From: Nitrospira sp.
GTDB lineage: Bacteria > Nitrospirota > Nitrospiria > Nitrospirales > Nitrospiraceae
Assembly (NCBI GenBank): GCA_005116745.1
Contig: SWDS01000007.1
Coordinates: 66,587-130,586 of the forward strand
Reading direction: 5' to 3'
Length of the DNA stretch: 64,000 nt
The stretch's first letter is position 1. Every line of letters begins with the position of its first letter. Below, piece by piece: positions 1 to 7,750 of this stretch. The notes under the pieces were generated by a model. That model was not told the DNA's origin and made no database searches. It saw only the letters and a program-made list of their open reading frames with translations. A program made the position numbers and the translations under genes.

Positions 1-257
1 TGATTCTTGGCATGGGGGAGACACTCGACGAAGCGCGTGACGTAATGCGTGACCTTCGGGCAGTCAATTGCGACATCATCACGATCGGCCAATACCTCCA
101 GCCGACGAGAGAGCATCTGCCCGTCGCTCGGTTCTATGATCCCTCCGAATTTGCTGCACTCAAAGAAGAAGGCCTCGCCATGGGTTTTAGCCATGTCGAA
201 TCTGGGCCGTTGGTTCGCAGTTCCTATCATGCTGAGCAACAGGTAGCTGGCGCATAG
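1..257 (+). CDS. lipA: Lipoyl synthase, C-terminal part (gene enters from the left)
   Basis: The frame is already open at position 3 and encodes the last 84 or so residues of lipoyl synthase, the radical SAM enzyme that inserts two sulfurs into protein-bound octanoyl groups to make lipoate. Visible family landmarks are the GETLDE turn, [12 protein letters not shown], the [10 protein letters not shown] stretch and the C-terminal [13 protein letters not shown], where RSSYHA carries the conserved serine that contacts the auxiliary cluster. The radical SAM CxxxCxxC region lies outside the window, so whether this is the full-length gene cannot be seen. A second 3' copy of the same gene lies at 1110-1465 behind a toxin-antitoxin pair; by eye the two agree at about four of five bases, with most changes silent. 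Confidence 0.9.
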   Translation, partial: ILGMGETLDEARDVMRDLRAVNCDIITIGQYLQPTREHLPVARFYDPSEFAALKEEGLAMGFSHVESGPLVRSSYHAEQQVAGA

Positions 258-330
258 TTGTGGCCGAGCTTCATCTAGTCTGGAAAACATTCCAGCCTGT
301 GTCGTTGTGTCTCCGCACCGACTCTTTCGC

Positions 331-360
331 TTGTTTGGTTGATAGCATATATGCTATCTT
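331..360 (+). promoter_or_regulatory. Perfect 18-bp palindrome, likely TA operator/promoter
   Basis: Positions 341-358 read GATAGCATATATGCTATC, a perfect inverted repeat, 18 bases before the toxin start. A possible -35 (TTGTTT, 331-336) and -10 (TATCTT, 355-360) overlap it. Xre-type antitoxins usually repress their own operon by binding such a palindrome, so this is the expected operator for the genes at 376-1084. The palindrome is seen; the binding is inferred. Confidence 0.7.
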
Positions 361-375
361 CAGACAGGGGAGCGA

Positions 376-777
376 ATGGCGCATCCCTCAAGTAAGTCAC
401 CATTAACCCGGTTGGTCTATGACGGCACGGTCCTCCGAATTGAGTTTTACATTGCTCCCAATGGCACCATGCCAGCAGAAGACTGGCTCGAACAGCTTTC
501 GGTTGCAGCTCAGCAGAAGTTCGCCGCTCTGTTTGTGCGCATGGGGGACACTGGAAAGATCTGGAATGAGCGTAAGTTTAAACATTTGACCGGGACCGAT
601 CAGCTCTTCGAGTTTAAAGTCGAGGCTGATCGCATCCTGTGCTTCTTTTTTGTCGGTCGTCGGCTGATTTTGACGCATGGATTCAGGAAAGCTGGAGACA
701 AAACACCAAAACGAGAAATTGATCGAGCCGAAACGTGTAAGAAAGACTTTGAAGGGAGAGTTTGGTATGAAAGCTAG
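376..777 (+). CDS. RelE/HigB-like toxin (phage-derived Gp49-like family)
   Basis: This 133-residue basic protein fits the Gp49-like/HigB branch of the RelE superfamily, ribosome-dependent mRNA-cleaving toxins. The diagnostic stretch is the middle and C-terminus: FKHLTGTDQLFEFKVEADRILCFF, then LTHGFRKAGDKTPKREIDRAE, where the Lys/Arg-rich GFRKKxxKTP motif is typical. A GGGGAG ribosome site lies just before the ATG. It is first in the operon and overlaps the antitoxin start by 11 bases, the toxin-first order of HigBA-type pairs. The 18-bp palindrome just upstream is the likely shared operator. The N-terminal 20 residues are longer than usual, so the true start may be slightly downstream. Confidence 0.85.
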   Translation: MAHPSSKSPLTRLVYDGTVLRIEFYIAPNGTMPAEDWLEQLSVAAQQKFAALFVRMGDTGKIWNERKFKHLTGTDQLFEFKVEADRILCFFFVGRRLILTHGFRKAGDKTPKREIDRAETCKKDFEGRVWYES

Positions 778-1084
778 AGCTGTGGGAATGGGCAAAGGCT
801 GGTTGGATAGGAAGCTCGCGGGTTCAAAATTCCGCAAAGGATTTGAAGAAGAGCTGCAAAAGCTGGCCATCGGTGAGCAGCTCGCTCGGCTGCGCCTGGG
901 GGCAGGATTGACCCAAGCGCAAGTGGCGAAACGTACTGGCACTACAGCCTCGGCGATCAGCCGTTACGAAAATGCGGAATATGATCGCTATGAGCTCCGC
1001 ACGTTGCAAAAGATTGTCCGTGCTTGTGGCGGTCGACTGGAGATTTCCTTAGAGCCAGGACCAAACACCGACCGAGCTGCCTAG
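767..1084 (+). CDS. Xre-family antitoxin (helix-turn-helix)
   Basis: A 105-residue protein with a central helix-turn-helix: IGEQLARLRLGAGLTQAQVAK is followed by RTGTTASAISRYENAEYDRY, and the RYEN turn is the hallmark of Xre/HigA DNA-binding domains. I chose the ATG at 767 because GAAGGGAGAG sits directly before it and the residues upstream look like read-through of the toxin in another frame. It overlaps the toxin by 11 bases, so translation is probably coupled. The expected role is to neutralise the toxin and repress the operon through the palindrome at 341-358. It ends 4 bases before the second lipA fragment region begins. Confidence 0.88.
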   Translation: MKARAVGMGKGWLDRKLAGSKFRKGFEEELQKLAIGEQLARLRLGAGLTQAQVAKRTGTTASAISRYENAEYDRYELRTLQKIVRACGGRLEISLEPGPNTDRAA

Positions 1085-1109
1085 TGCATGGTTTCGTCAC
1101 TCAATAGTC

Positions 1110-1465
1110 AGGCCAGACTCCACTGTCGCGTGCCGCAAGGAAAATATCAGCGGTCGATCGATTTGCTCGCGAGGGTCAAGCAGCATGGGATGAAGACGAA
1201 GTCCGGATTGATCCTAGGAATGGGGGAGACACTTGACGAAGCGCGAGCGGTCATGCGGGACCTCCGAACAGTCCAGTGCGACATCATCACCATTGGTCAA
1301 TATCTCCAACCGACCAGAGAGCATCTGCCCGTCGCCCGATTCTATGATCCTTCCAAATTTGCGCTGCTGAAGGAAGAAGGGCTTACGATGGGTTTTACTC
1401 ATGTCGAATCCGGGCCGTTGGTGAGGAGCTCCTATCATGCAGAGCAACAGGTTTCTAGCAAGTAG
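1110..1465 (+). pseudogene. lipA: Duplicate 3' fragment of lipA (start missing)
   Basis: Codes for roughly the last 115 residues of lipoyl synthase, beginning near [19 protein letters not shown] (family: RLY-RVRPQ-KY-RSLDLL; one Arg codon appears lost) and running through [19 protein letters not shown] and [13 protein letters not shown] to a stop. The frame is open and changes relative to the copy at 1-257 are mostly silent, so it comes from a diverged functional ortholog and is not a recent tandem duplicate. It lacks the N-terminal and radical SAM regions and cannot be functional. An ATG at 1088 opens the frame, but the 22 bases before the homology begins have no lipA match. Confidence 0.88.
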
Positions 1466-1554
1466 TTGTTATAGTGCCTCCATCTGCTGAAGCCGTTGCA
1501 AATGGTATGGAATCGCCGTACAGTGGTGATAGAAGTTCACTGAGAAAAATCGCC

Positions 1555-1785
1555 ATGCCAAAATCAGTCGGCGAATTAGAACAAGAAGCAAGCCGGCTAC
1601 CAAAGAAGGATCGTGCGGTTCTGGCGCACCATCTCATCGCAAGTATTGACCCCGGAGAAGACGTTGATGCGGAAGCGGCTTGGCTAGACGAAGCTGAACG
1701 TCGCTATCTGGCATACAGACAAGGGAAGTTAACAGGCAAACCCGCCGAGCAAGTTTTTCGCGAAGCCAAATCTAAACTCGGATGA
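1555..1785 (+). CDS. Addiction-module antitoxin, CHP02574-like
   Basis: A 76-residue acidic protein with the pattern of the putative addiction module component family: LPKKDRAVLAHHLIASID followed by a helix AAWLDEAERRYLAYRQGK and a C-terminal AEQVFREAKSKL. Members usually sit directly before a ParE/RelE toxin, as here, where the stop codon overlaps the next start in an ATGA arrangement. The ATG at 1555 gives the normal family length; an upstream in-frame ATG at 1474 would add 27 unrelated residues. No convincing ribosome site is visible. It follows the lipA fragment by 89 bases. Confidence 0.82.
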   Translation: MPKSVGELEQEASRLPKKDRAVLAHHLIASIDPGEDVDAEAAWLDEAERRYLAYRQGKLTGKPAEQVFREAKSKLG

Positions 1786-2081
1786 TGACAGCTATCTTTC
1801 TGCCCTCTGCTGAGGAGGAAATGATTGCTGCGGCTCAGTACTACCAACAACAATCAGCCGGTCTCGGATCCGAATTCCTCATTGAGGTCGAAAGGACGGT
1901 GGCCGCCGTCCTGACCTATCCGGAAGCCGCGCCCATGGTGAAGAAGGAGATCAGGCGCCGCCTCTTGAAGCGGTTTCCATTTGGAGTTCTGTACGCGGTT
2001 ACCGCTGATGAAGTCGTCATAGTCGCGGTGATGCATCTTCGCCGCCGGCCTGGTTACTGGGAAGATCGGCTCCATTCTTAA
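1782..2081 (+). CDS. ParE/RelE-family toxin
   Basis: A 99-residue protein with the ParE/RelE superfamily plan: an N-terminal strand and helix (PSAEEEMIAAAQYYQQQSAGLGSEFL), a long helix EVERTVAAVLTYPEAAP, then a beta sheet containing RRRLLKRFPFGVLYAV and the terminal HLRRRPGYW motif. That RRPGYW ending is characteristic of ParE-like toxins paired with CHP02574 antitoxins, which are expected to act on gyrase or on translation; the target cannot be told from sequence. It starts inside the antitoxin stop (4-base overlap), so the two are co-translated. Confidence 0.87.
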   Translation: MMTAIFLPSAEEEMIAAAQYYQQQSAGLGSEFLIEVERTVAAVLTYPEAAPMVKKEIRRRLLKRFPFGVLYAVTADEVVIVAVMHLRRRPGYWEDRLHS

Positions 2082-2626
2082 CAAAGCCAAGCTGAGAGAG
2101 TGTTCCCCGTAGCGGTCTTCGAGTCAGCATAATCCATTTGCTCTTCCGGCCACCAATGCCGTGTCAGTGCTTACGGCCTTGGTGAGCATCACTATGACCT
2201 TAGCATTAAAGCGGATCGGCCTCAGAGTGGGTGACTGAAATACCGGGCGGGAAAGAAAGCAAGCGCGGTATAGAAGTCGAGGGGATAGGGAGTACGTTCG
2301 AGGTGTGATGTGTCATACGCCCGCGGAAAATAAGTCCATACTCATGTCAGAACATCCCGCTAGAAATTGCAAGAGCATGTTTTAAGCGGGGGCCAACCCC
2401 ACGAGCCACACCTCCGTCAGGAGCCCGTATACCCGAATGACGCCGCCCTGTCACCTGCAAATTCCCATGGTAGACCCTATATTGATGATTCATCCGCTAC
2501 CGAGCTCCATCAATCGCTGCTATTTCCACCTCCCCTGGGTTGACACCCTCAACGGCGAGAAGTAGCCTGTGCAACACGATGCTTATCTACTCCCTTTTGG
2601 TTAAGTCTTCGATTGGATAACAGGCA
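2082..2626 (+). other. Intergenic stretch without a recognisable gene
   Basis: About 545 bases between the second TA pair and the AlbA_2 gene. I found no ORF with family resemblance, no RNA gene and no clear terminator. It may be decayed sequence of the accessory block. Confidence 0.5.
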
Positions 2627-4084
2627 ATGGCATTCAAGGTGCTTGATCAAGAAGTTGTTAGGGAGATACTGGTCACAGGCGAATTTGAACGTCTGATCGG
2701 TGGCATTGAACACCAAGATCTTGAGTGCAAACTCACCCCATATTGTCTACAAGACGCTTCGCAAAATCGAGAACTTGCCAAGGACATTTCAAGCTTCGCA
2801 AATGCTTCTGGTGGGCTGCTACTTCTCGGCGTCAAGACTGAGAAGTCTTCGTTTCACACAGGAGATGAGATAAGGAAACTTCACCCATTTTCAGAAGATA
2901 GGATCGATTTCGAAGTCTATAAAGACGTGCTGGACCGATGGGTATACCCGGTAATAAGAAATATCGAATGGAAATGGTGGCCTTCCAAGGGGAATTCTAA
3001 GGAAGGCATCGCTTCGATACGCATACCACCACAGCCTTCATCCATCCGGCCTTTTCTCATAACCAAAACGGTCGAGGAAAGGGCAAACGGGAATGATGGA
3101 GACAAGAAGAAAACGAAGACGCTTGGAACACTGTTTGGATATGTTGAACGCAGGCGCGATGACAATATTCCCATGTCTGTTATTGAGCTGCACGCAAGGC
3201 TAAAGGACGGTCTTAATTTTAATGCTCTCAATACGCAGTTAGAGGAAATCCGTGTAGCTATCGAACAGGCGTGGCGGGATCAGCCAGGTCAGCTATCGTC
3301 AGAATCCGATGCAATTGAAACCCTCGATCAGCGAATAGGAATTGTGGCAGGAGAATTGGAATTAGGCCCAACTCATCCAACCTACCTTCTAGCTGCCATC
3401 CCATCCCATAAAGTCAAAATTCCGAGTCTGTTCACTTCAAACGATGCGCCAGTGGTGAAGTTGCTTGAAAATCCGCCGCAGATCCGGCCATCTGGTTTCG
3501 ACTTAAATGTGGATGGCAGGGCAGCACGGATCGTTCCAGGCGGGCATAGACGCAGGTCCCTCGAAGTCAAGTATAAGACCCTGAATCTGTGGGATGATGG
3601 CACGCTGATCTTCGCCGCTGATGCACTCGACTCTGTCTGCTGGCGGCTCACTCAGAGGGAGGGAGTTCCACTTAGGATTCAGCCGTTGGCTCTGATTGAG
3701 ACCTCTCTTCTCTTTTGCCAACTGAGTGAAGCTATTTTTGCCCAGGCTGATCCTAAGCCGGGTGATGTTTCGTTTGATGTGCATTACGTTCTTGAGCTTC
3801 GGAATACGAAAGTTGGTGAAATGAATTGTGGCTTAATTCCGGGACCAGTAGGCGGTGATCCCTGGAGGTTTGGACAGAATATACATTACGCCGCTGAATC
3901 ACAGTTGAGAGCAAAGGCATTGTGGCGATCTCAGGACATTAATCCTGGCCGGATTGCATACCTCCTTGTTGCATCACTGTATGAACAGTTCGGACTTGAT
4001 CATGAGGCTATCCCGTATAGGGAGAAAGTAGGACGTGACTTTATTATCAGCGCGGAAGAAATCCGAAGACTTCATGCGCGGTAA
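2627..4084 (+). CDS. AlbA_2 (Schlafen-type) putative nucleic-acid-binding protein
   Basis: A 485-residue protein. Residues about 25-120 match the AlbA_2/Schlafen fold: HQDLECKLTPY (E and K are the usual active positions), then ELAKDISSFANASGGLLLLGV, the signature of the domain, and a TLGTLFGYVERR segment near residue 165. The rest (about 200-485) is not recognised; it is soluble, without membrane segments or a visible ATPase motif. AlbA_2 proteins are found as transcription regulators, as tRNA/RNA nucleases and in defence islands. It lies between TA genes and a nucleotidyltransferase in the lipA accessory block, which fits a defence or mobile-DNA role, but no function can be assigned. Confidence 0.72.
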   Translation: MAFKVLDQEVVREILVTGEFERLIGGIEHQDLECKLTPYCLQDASQNRELAKDISSFANASGGLLLLGVKTEKSSFHTGDEIRKLHPFSEDRIDFEVYKDVLDRWVYPVIRNIEWKWWPSKGNSKEGIASIRIPPQPSSIRPFLITKTVEERANGNDGDKKKTKTLGTLFGYVERRRDDNIPMSVIELHARLKDGLNFNALNTQLEEIRVAIEQAWRDQPGQLSSESDAIETLDQRIGIVAGELELGPTHPTYLLAAIPSHKVKIPSLFTSNDAPVVKLLENPPQIRPSGFDLNVDGRAARIVPGGHRRRSLEVKYKTLNLWDDGTLIFAADALDSVCWRLTQREGVPLRIQPLALIETSLLFCQLSEAIFAQADPKPGDVSFDVHYVLELRNTKVGEMNCGLIPGPVGGDPWRFGQNIHYAAESQLRAKALWRSQDINPGRIAYLLVASLYEQFGLDHEAIPYREKVGRDFIISAEEIRRLHAR

Positions 4085-4356
4085 TCAAGTTGTCCGCCTC
4101 GACGAGAGAGTTTGCGGGCACGACAAGAAAGTGCGATAAGTGACTTCGCCGAATGGATATCCCTCCCATCTCATCGATCCGGCTGCTGCGCGTTAAGTCA
4201 ATGGTCATGCAGGCCTCGATTCCCACAGTCGTGGCTGTATGATGATGTTGAGGGCATAGAGAGTCGGAGGGAGATCCAGCTGATCCTTCCATTTGTGGAA
4301 AAGCTCGGCGGCATTCGCTATCATGACGGCAGTGGGCTCTTCGGAGGTCTCAACGG

Positions 4357-4695
4357 ATGTCGGGTGTTCTCACATTTCCACCGGTCACAGACCAACTCCT
4401 CGTCGAAGTGGTCCGTCGCATTCTCACTATTGGCTCTCCCGTCAAGATCGTCCTGTTCGGCTCCTATGCCAAGGGCACAGCCCGTCCGGACAGCGATTTG
4501 GATCTGCTGATCATCGAAGAATCCGATATGCCTCGCTATCGGCGCTCGGGACGGTATCGGCGGGTGCTCTGCGGGATGTTTCCCGCCAAGGATATTGTGG
4601 TCTGGACTCCTCAGGAGGTCGAAGAATGGAAGACCGTGCCCAATGCCTTCATCTCCACCGTGCTGGCCGAAGGCAAGTTGCTCTATGAAAGATAG
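4357..4695 (+). CDS. MNT-type nucleotidyltransferase domain protein
   Basis: A 112-residue minimal nucleotidyltransferase of the pol-beta superfamily. The catalytic motif is intact: KIVLFGSYAKGTARPDSDLD, that is GSx10DxD, giving the metal-binding aspartates, followed by the strand LLII. A GGAGG site at 4343-4347 fits the ATG at 4357. MNT proteins usually pair with a HEPN RNase and act as antitoxins that AMPylate or otherwise block it. Here the next ATG (4685, overlapping the stop) opens only a 25-residue frame with no HEPN RxxxxxH motif, so the partner is absent or lost. Confidence 0.85.
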   Translation: MSGVLTFPPVTDQLLVEVVRRILTIGSPVKIVLFGSYAKGTARPDSDLDLLIIEESDMPRYRRSGRYRRVLCGMFPAKDIVVWTPQEVEEWKTVPNAFISTVLAEGKLLYER

Positions 4696-4758
4696 GTCGG
4701 CTCTAGCTGAACACGTGCACGACTGCGTACTTGCTCGCATGCCGACGGGCACCCGCTC

Positions 4759-5574
4759 TTAACCCTCGCAATCGGCATTCGGATTCCGTCTCCATCCTGA
4801 GAGCACGCAACGTTGCGCGATCAGCGGGGTGAATCGGGTAATGTCTTGAGCGATGTCGATCATGAACTGCTCGGCGAGGGACTGATCCTCGAAACATTCG
4901 TACACGTCATCGAGAAAGCCGCCACGAAGTAAAGGATGATAGAGAAACTCTTGACCAGGGCCAGTCGCCACTTCAAGCGGATACTCGATAGCCTCGACCC
5001 GTTCAAGATCGAGTTCCTTAAACCATCTTCGTCCATCCTGAGCTGACGGACGTTCCTTCAGATAGTCCTGGAATCGCTCTCGTTCGTTGATCAGCCCTTG
5101 TTGAACCATCGCCTGATCCACCCGCTGCCACAGTGAATCGAATGTTCCATAGGACGGAAAGGTCAGGACGAGTTGACCGCTTGGATGAAGTCGTTCGATG
5201 AGTCCCTGCACTGCTTCATACCGATTGGGGCGAAAGAACATGACGGAGAGATTGCCTGTGACGCGATCGAAGGTCGGCAGATCAGGAGGCAGGGCGCGCA
5301 TGTCAGCACAGGCGAAACGGAGCCATGGTAATTGTGAGCCTTGAATGGCTCTTGCGCGAGCGACCTGCCCGGCGCTCACATCGATGGCTAGTACCTCGCC
5401 GGAAGAGCCGATCTGCTCAGCGAGATAGAAGGCCGGAATGCCGTGGCCGGATGCGACATCGAGGATTTTTAGACCAGGGCGAAGGTCTAGATGTTGAAGT
5501 AACGATTCGGCAAACGGTGTAGACCAATAGTCGTGCTTTGGCAGGGGCCAGCGAAGAGTAGGTGAAACAGTCAT
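4759..5574 (-). CDS. Class I SAM-dependent methyltransferase
   Basis: A 271-residue Rossmann-fold methyltransferase. Motif I is LKILDVASGHGIPAFYLAEQ, motif II GEVLAIDVSAGQVARAR, motif III FACADMRALPPDLPTFDRVTG, then LIERLHPSGQLVLTFPSYG. The pattern resembles the UbiE/Methyltransf_11 group; the substrate is not indicated. The C-terminal 100 residues form a substrate lid with no recognised signature. It is the last gene of a leftward run pgm - small membrane protein - methyltransferase, with short gaps of about 10 and 30 bases, so co-transcription is plausible. Confidence 0.82.
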   Translation of the reverse strand: MTVSPTLRWPLPKHDYWSTPFAESLLQHLDLRPGLKILDVASGHGIPAFYLAEQIGSSGEVLAIDVSAGQVARARAIQGSQLPWLRFACADMRALPPDLPTFDRVTGNLSVMFFRPNRYEAVQGLIERLHPSGQLVLTFPSYGTFDSLWQRVDQAMVQQGLINERERFQDYLKERPSAQDGRRWFKELDLERVEAIEYPLEVATGPGQEFLYHPLLRGGFLDDVYECFEDQSLAEQFMIDIAQDITRFTPLIAQRCVLSGWRRNPNADCEG

Positions 5575-5604
5575 GCTAGAAAAATGAGGGGATCATGCTT
5601 GGTG

Positions 5605-5820
5605 TCACACCCGCACAAAATATGGAATTGCCATTAACACCACTCCAACAAAGACGAGCACGTAGACGTTCTCGATAAAATAGGGAAAGACACAGAGGGC
5701 CACTCCAATGCACAACGGGACAATGGCCTTTTGTCTTTTGCCATAGATGGCAAAACCGGTACCAATCGATCCGAAGATCAGACTCCAGATTAGGGCTGCG
5801 GTATTCCCCAGCTCAAACAT
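5605..5820 (-). CDS. Small two- to three-helix membrane protein
   Basis: A 71-residue hydrophobic protein: TAALIWSLIFGSIGTGFAIYG, a short KRQK loop, then IVPLCIGVALCVFPYFI and VYVLVFVGVVLMAIPYFV. This resembles a widespread small family annotated only as a conserved membrane or amino-acid-transport protein; the function is unknown. The ATG at 5820 was chosen because the 14 residues upstream are charged, proline-rich and overlap the end of pgm. It lies 10 bases beyond the pgm stop on the same strand. Confidence 0.75.
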   Translation of the reverse strand: MFELGNTAALIWSLIFGSIGTGFAIYGKRQKAIVPLCIGVALCVFPYFIENVYVLVFVGVVLMAIPYFVRV

Positions 5821-5830
5821 AGCTGGTTTC

Positions 5831-7477
5831 TCACGTGGCTGACGCCAGGGCCTTGGCAATCAGCGCCTGCGCTTCCTCTTGTATCTGCTTCAGATGCGTG
5901 TGCCCCTTAAAGCTCTCCGCATAGAGCTTGTACACATCTTCTGTCCCAGAGGGCCTGGCGGCGAACCAGCCGTTCTCGGTCACAACTTTGAGGCCACCGA
6001 TCGCCGCGCCGTTGCCTGGAGCCTTGGTGAGCATCGCCACGATTCGATCGCCAGCCAGCTCTGTTGGCTTGACTTGATCCGGAGAAAGTTTGGACAGAAT
6101 GGCTTTCTGCTCTGGCGTGGCCGGGGCGTCGATCCGTTCATACACCGGCTCGCCCAGTTCGTTCGTGAGGGCTCGGTACAACTCGGATGGATCAAGGCCG
6201 GTTTTTGCCATCATTTCAGCGGCCAGTAGATCCATGATGATGCCGTCCTTATCAGTCGACCAGACTGTTCCATCACGGCGGAGGAACGAGGCACCGGCGC
6301 TTTCCTCGCCGCCAAAGCCAAGCGAGCCATCGAGTAGACCGCTGACGAACCACTTGAAGCCAACCGGGACTTCCACCAGTTTCTGTTTCAGTCTAGCCGC
6401 AACTCGGTCGATCAAGCTGCTGCTGACTAAAGTCTTGCCAATCCCGGCGTAGGATTTCCAACCGGGACGACTGGCAAAGAGGTAGGCAATCGAGACGGCC
6501 AGGTAATGGTTCGGATTCATTAAGCCTGAACGAGTGACGATGCCGTGCCGGTCGTTATCGGCATCATTGCCGAAGGCCACATCAAAGCGATCTTTTAAGG
6601 CAATGAGATTGGCCATGGCGTAGGGAGAAGAGCAGTCCATCCGAATCTTGCCGTCCCAATCCAAGGGCATGAAACGGAACGTTGGATCGACTTCTGGATT
6701 CACGACCTCGATGTTCAATCCGTAGCGTTCGACAATCGGCTGCCAGTAGGCTACACCGGACCCGCCGAGCGGGTCGATCCCAAGCTTGAGCCCCGCAGCT
6801 TTGATAGTATCCATATCCAACACGTTGCTCAGATCGTTCACGTAGGCCCCGATATAGTCGTGCTGATGTGTGGTTGATGCCCGTCTGGCCTGTTCAATGG
6901 GAAGACGTGTCACTCCGTGGAGGTTGGCGGCTAGAAGGGAATTGGCTCGATCCTCGATCCACTTCGTAATCTGTGTATCGGCCGGGCCACCGCTCGGCGG
7001 GTTGTACTTGATCCCGCCGTCTTCCGGGGGATTGTGCGATGGGGTGATGATGATGCCATCGGCCAGACCGGAGGTTCGGCCTCGGTTGTAGGTGAGGATG
7101 GCATGAGAGATGACCGGGGTCGGTGTGAAGCCCCCGTCCTTGTCGATCATGACCTCAACACCATTGGCCGAAAGGCTTTCAAGGGCGGTTGCACATGCGG
7201 GTTCTGACAGCGCATGGGTGTCTTTCCCTAAATACAGCGGCCCCGTCGTGTGCTGCGCAGCCCGGTATTCGCAAATTGCCTGAGTGATCGCCACGATATG
7301 GTTTTCATTGAAGCTTCGTTTGAACGAAGAGCCACGATGCCCTGATGTACCAAATGACACGCGTTGTTCTCGGACAGATGGGTCAGGTTTCTCGGTCGAA
7401 TAGGCAGAGAGGAGTTTTCCCACATCCACCAGAATCGAGGCCGGCGCTGGTTGTCCTGCACGGGAATGAATTGCCAT
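5831..7477 (-). CDS. pgm: Phosphoglucomutase, alpha-D-glucose-phosphate specific
   Basis: A 548-residue enzyme interconverting glucose-1-phosphate and glucose-6-phosphate in glycogen and nucleotide-sugar metabolism. It aligns almost end to end with E. coli Pgm: N-terminus [11 protein letters not shown], substrate-binding [17 protein letters not shown], phosphoserine loop [12 protein letters not shown], metal-binding region around [12 protein letters not shown] (E. coli has DPDYDRHG), sugar loop [14 protein letters not shown], and phosphate-binding [12 protein letters not shown]. Length is normal. It starts a leftward gene run and is divergent from the AsmA gene, with 273 bases between them that must hold both promoters. 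Confidence 0.97.
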   Translation of the reverse strand: MAIHSRAGQPAPASILVDVGKLLSAYSTEKPDPSVREQRVSFGTSGHRGSSFKRSFNENHIVAITQAICEYRAAQHTTGPLYLGKDTHALSEPACATALESLSANGVEVMIDKDGGFTPTPVISHAILTYNRGRTSGLADGIIITPSHNPPEDGGIKYNPPSGGPADTQITKWIEDRANSLLAANLHGVTRLPIEQARRASTTHQHDYIGAYVNDLSNVLDMDTIKAAGLKLGIDPLGGSGVAYWQPIVERYGLNIEVVNPEVDPTFRFMPLDWDGKIRMDCSSPYAMANLIALKDRFDVAFGNDADNDRHGIVTRSGLMNPNHYLAVSIAYLFASRPGWKSYAGIGKTLVSSSLIDRVAARLKQKLVEVPVGFKWFVSGLLDGSLGFGGEESAGASFLRRDGTVWSTDKDGIIMDLLAAEMMAKTGLDPSELYRALTNELGEPVYERIDAPATPEQKAILSKLSPDQVKPTELAGDRIVAMLTKAPGNGAAIGGLKVVTENGWFAARPSGTEDVYKLYAESFKGHTHLKQIQEEAQALIAKALASAT

Positions 7478-7750
7478 AGGAGAGGTGTAGTTCTAATGTC
7501 TGGTCGCTGTCAACTGTAGAGGGCCCATGTATGCGAAAATAAGATCGCACTCTTGTCCGGTATTAAAAAATGCTGGTGACCCCGGAGGATCTTTCCCGTC
7601 TTACGTATGGATGGCGATCGGACGAGGGGTGTCCTGGAACGATGAAATCGGAGTGGAGAAACCCCTTATAGAACGCTGAGTTCATGGATTTTGAGCGATT
7701 GATCCGGTAAGATGCCCATAAGAACCTGTCCGTAATCTGAAGGGGGTGGT

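Noticed and set aside
403-942. Long open frame antisense to the first TA pair
   Set aside because: It mirrors the coding of the toxin and antitoxin, shows no family motifs and has no ribosome site.
4685-4762. Possible HEPN partner starting inside the nucleotidyltransferase stop
   Set aside because: The frame ends after 25 residues and has no RxxxxxH motif; it is at best a stub.
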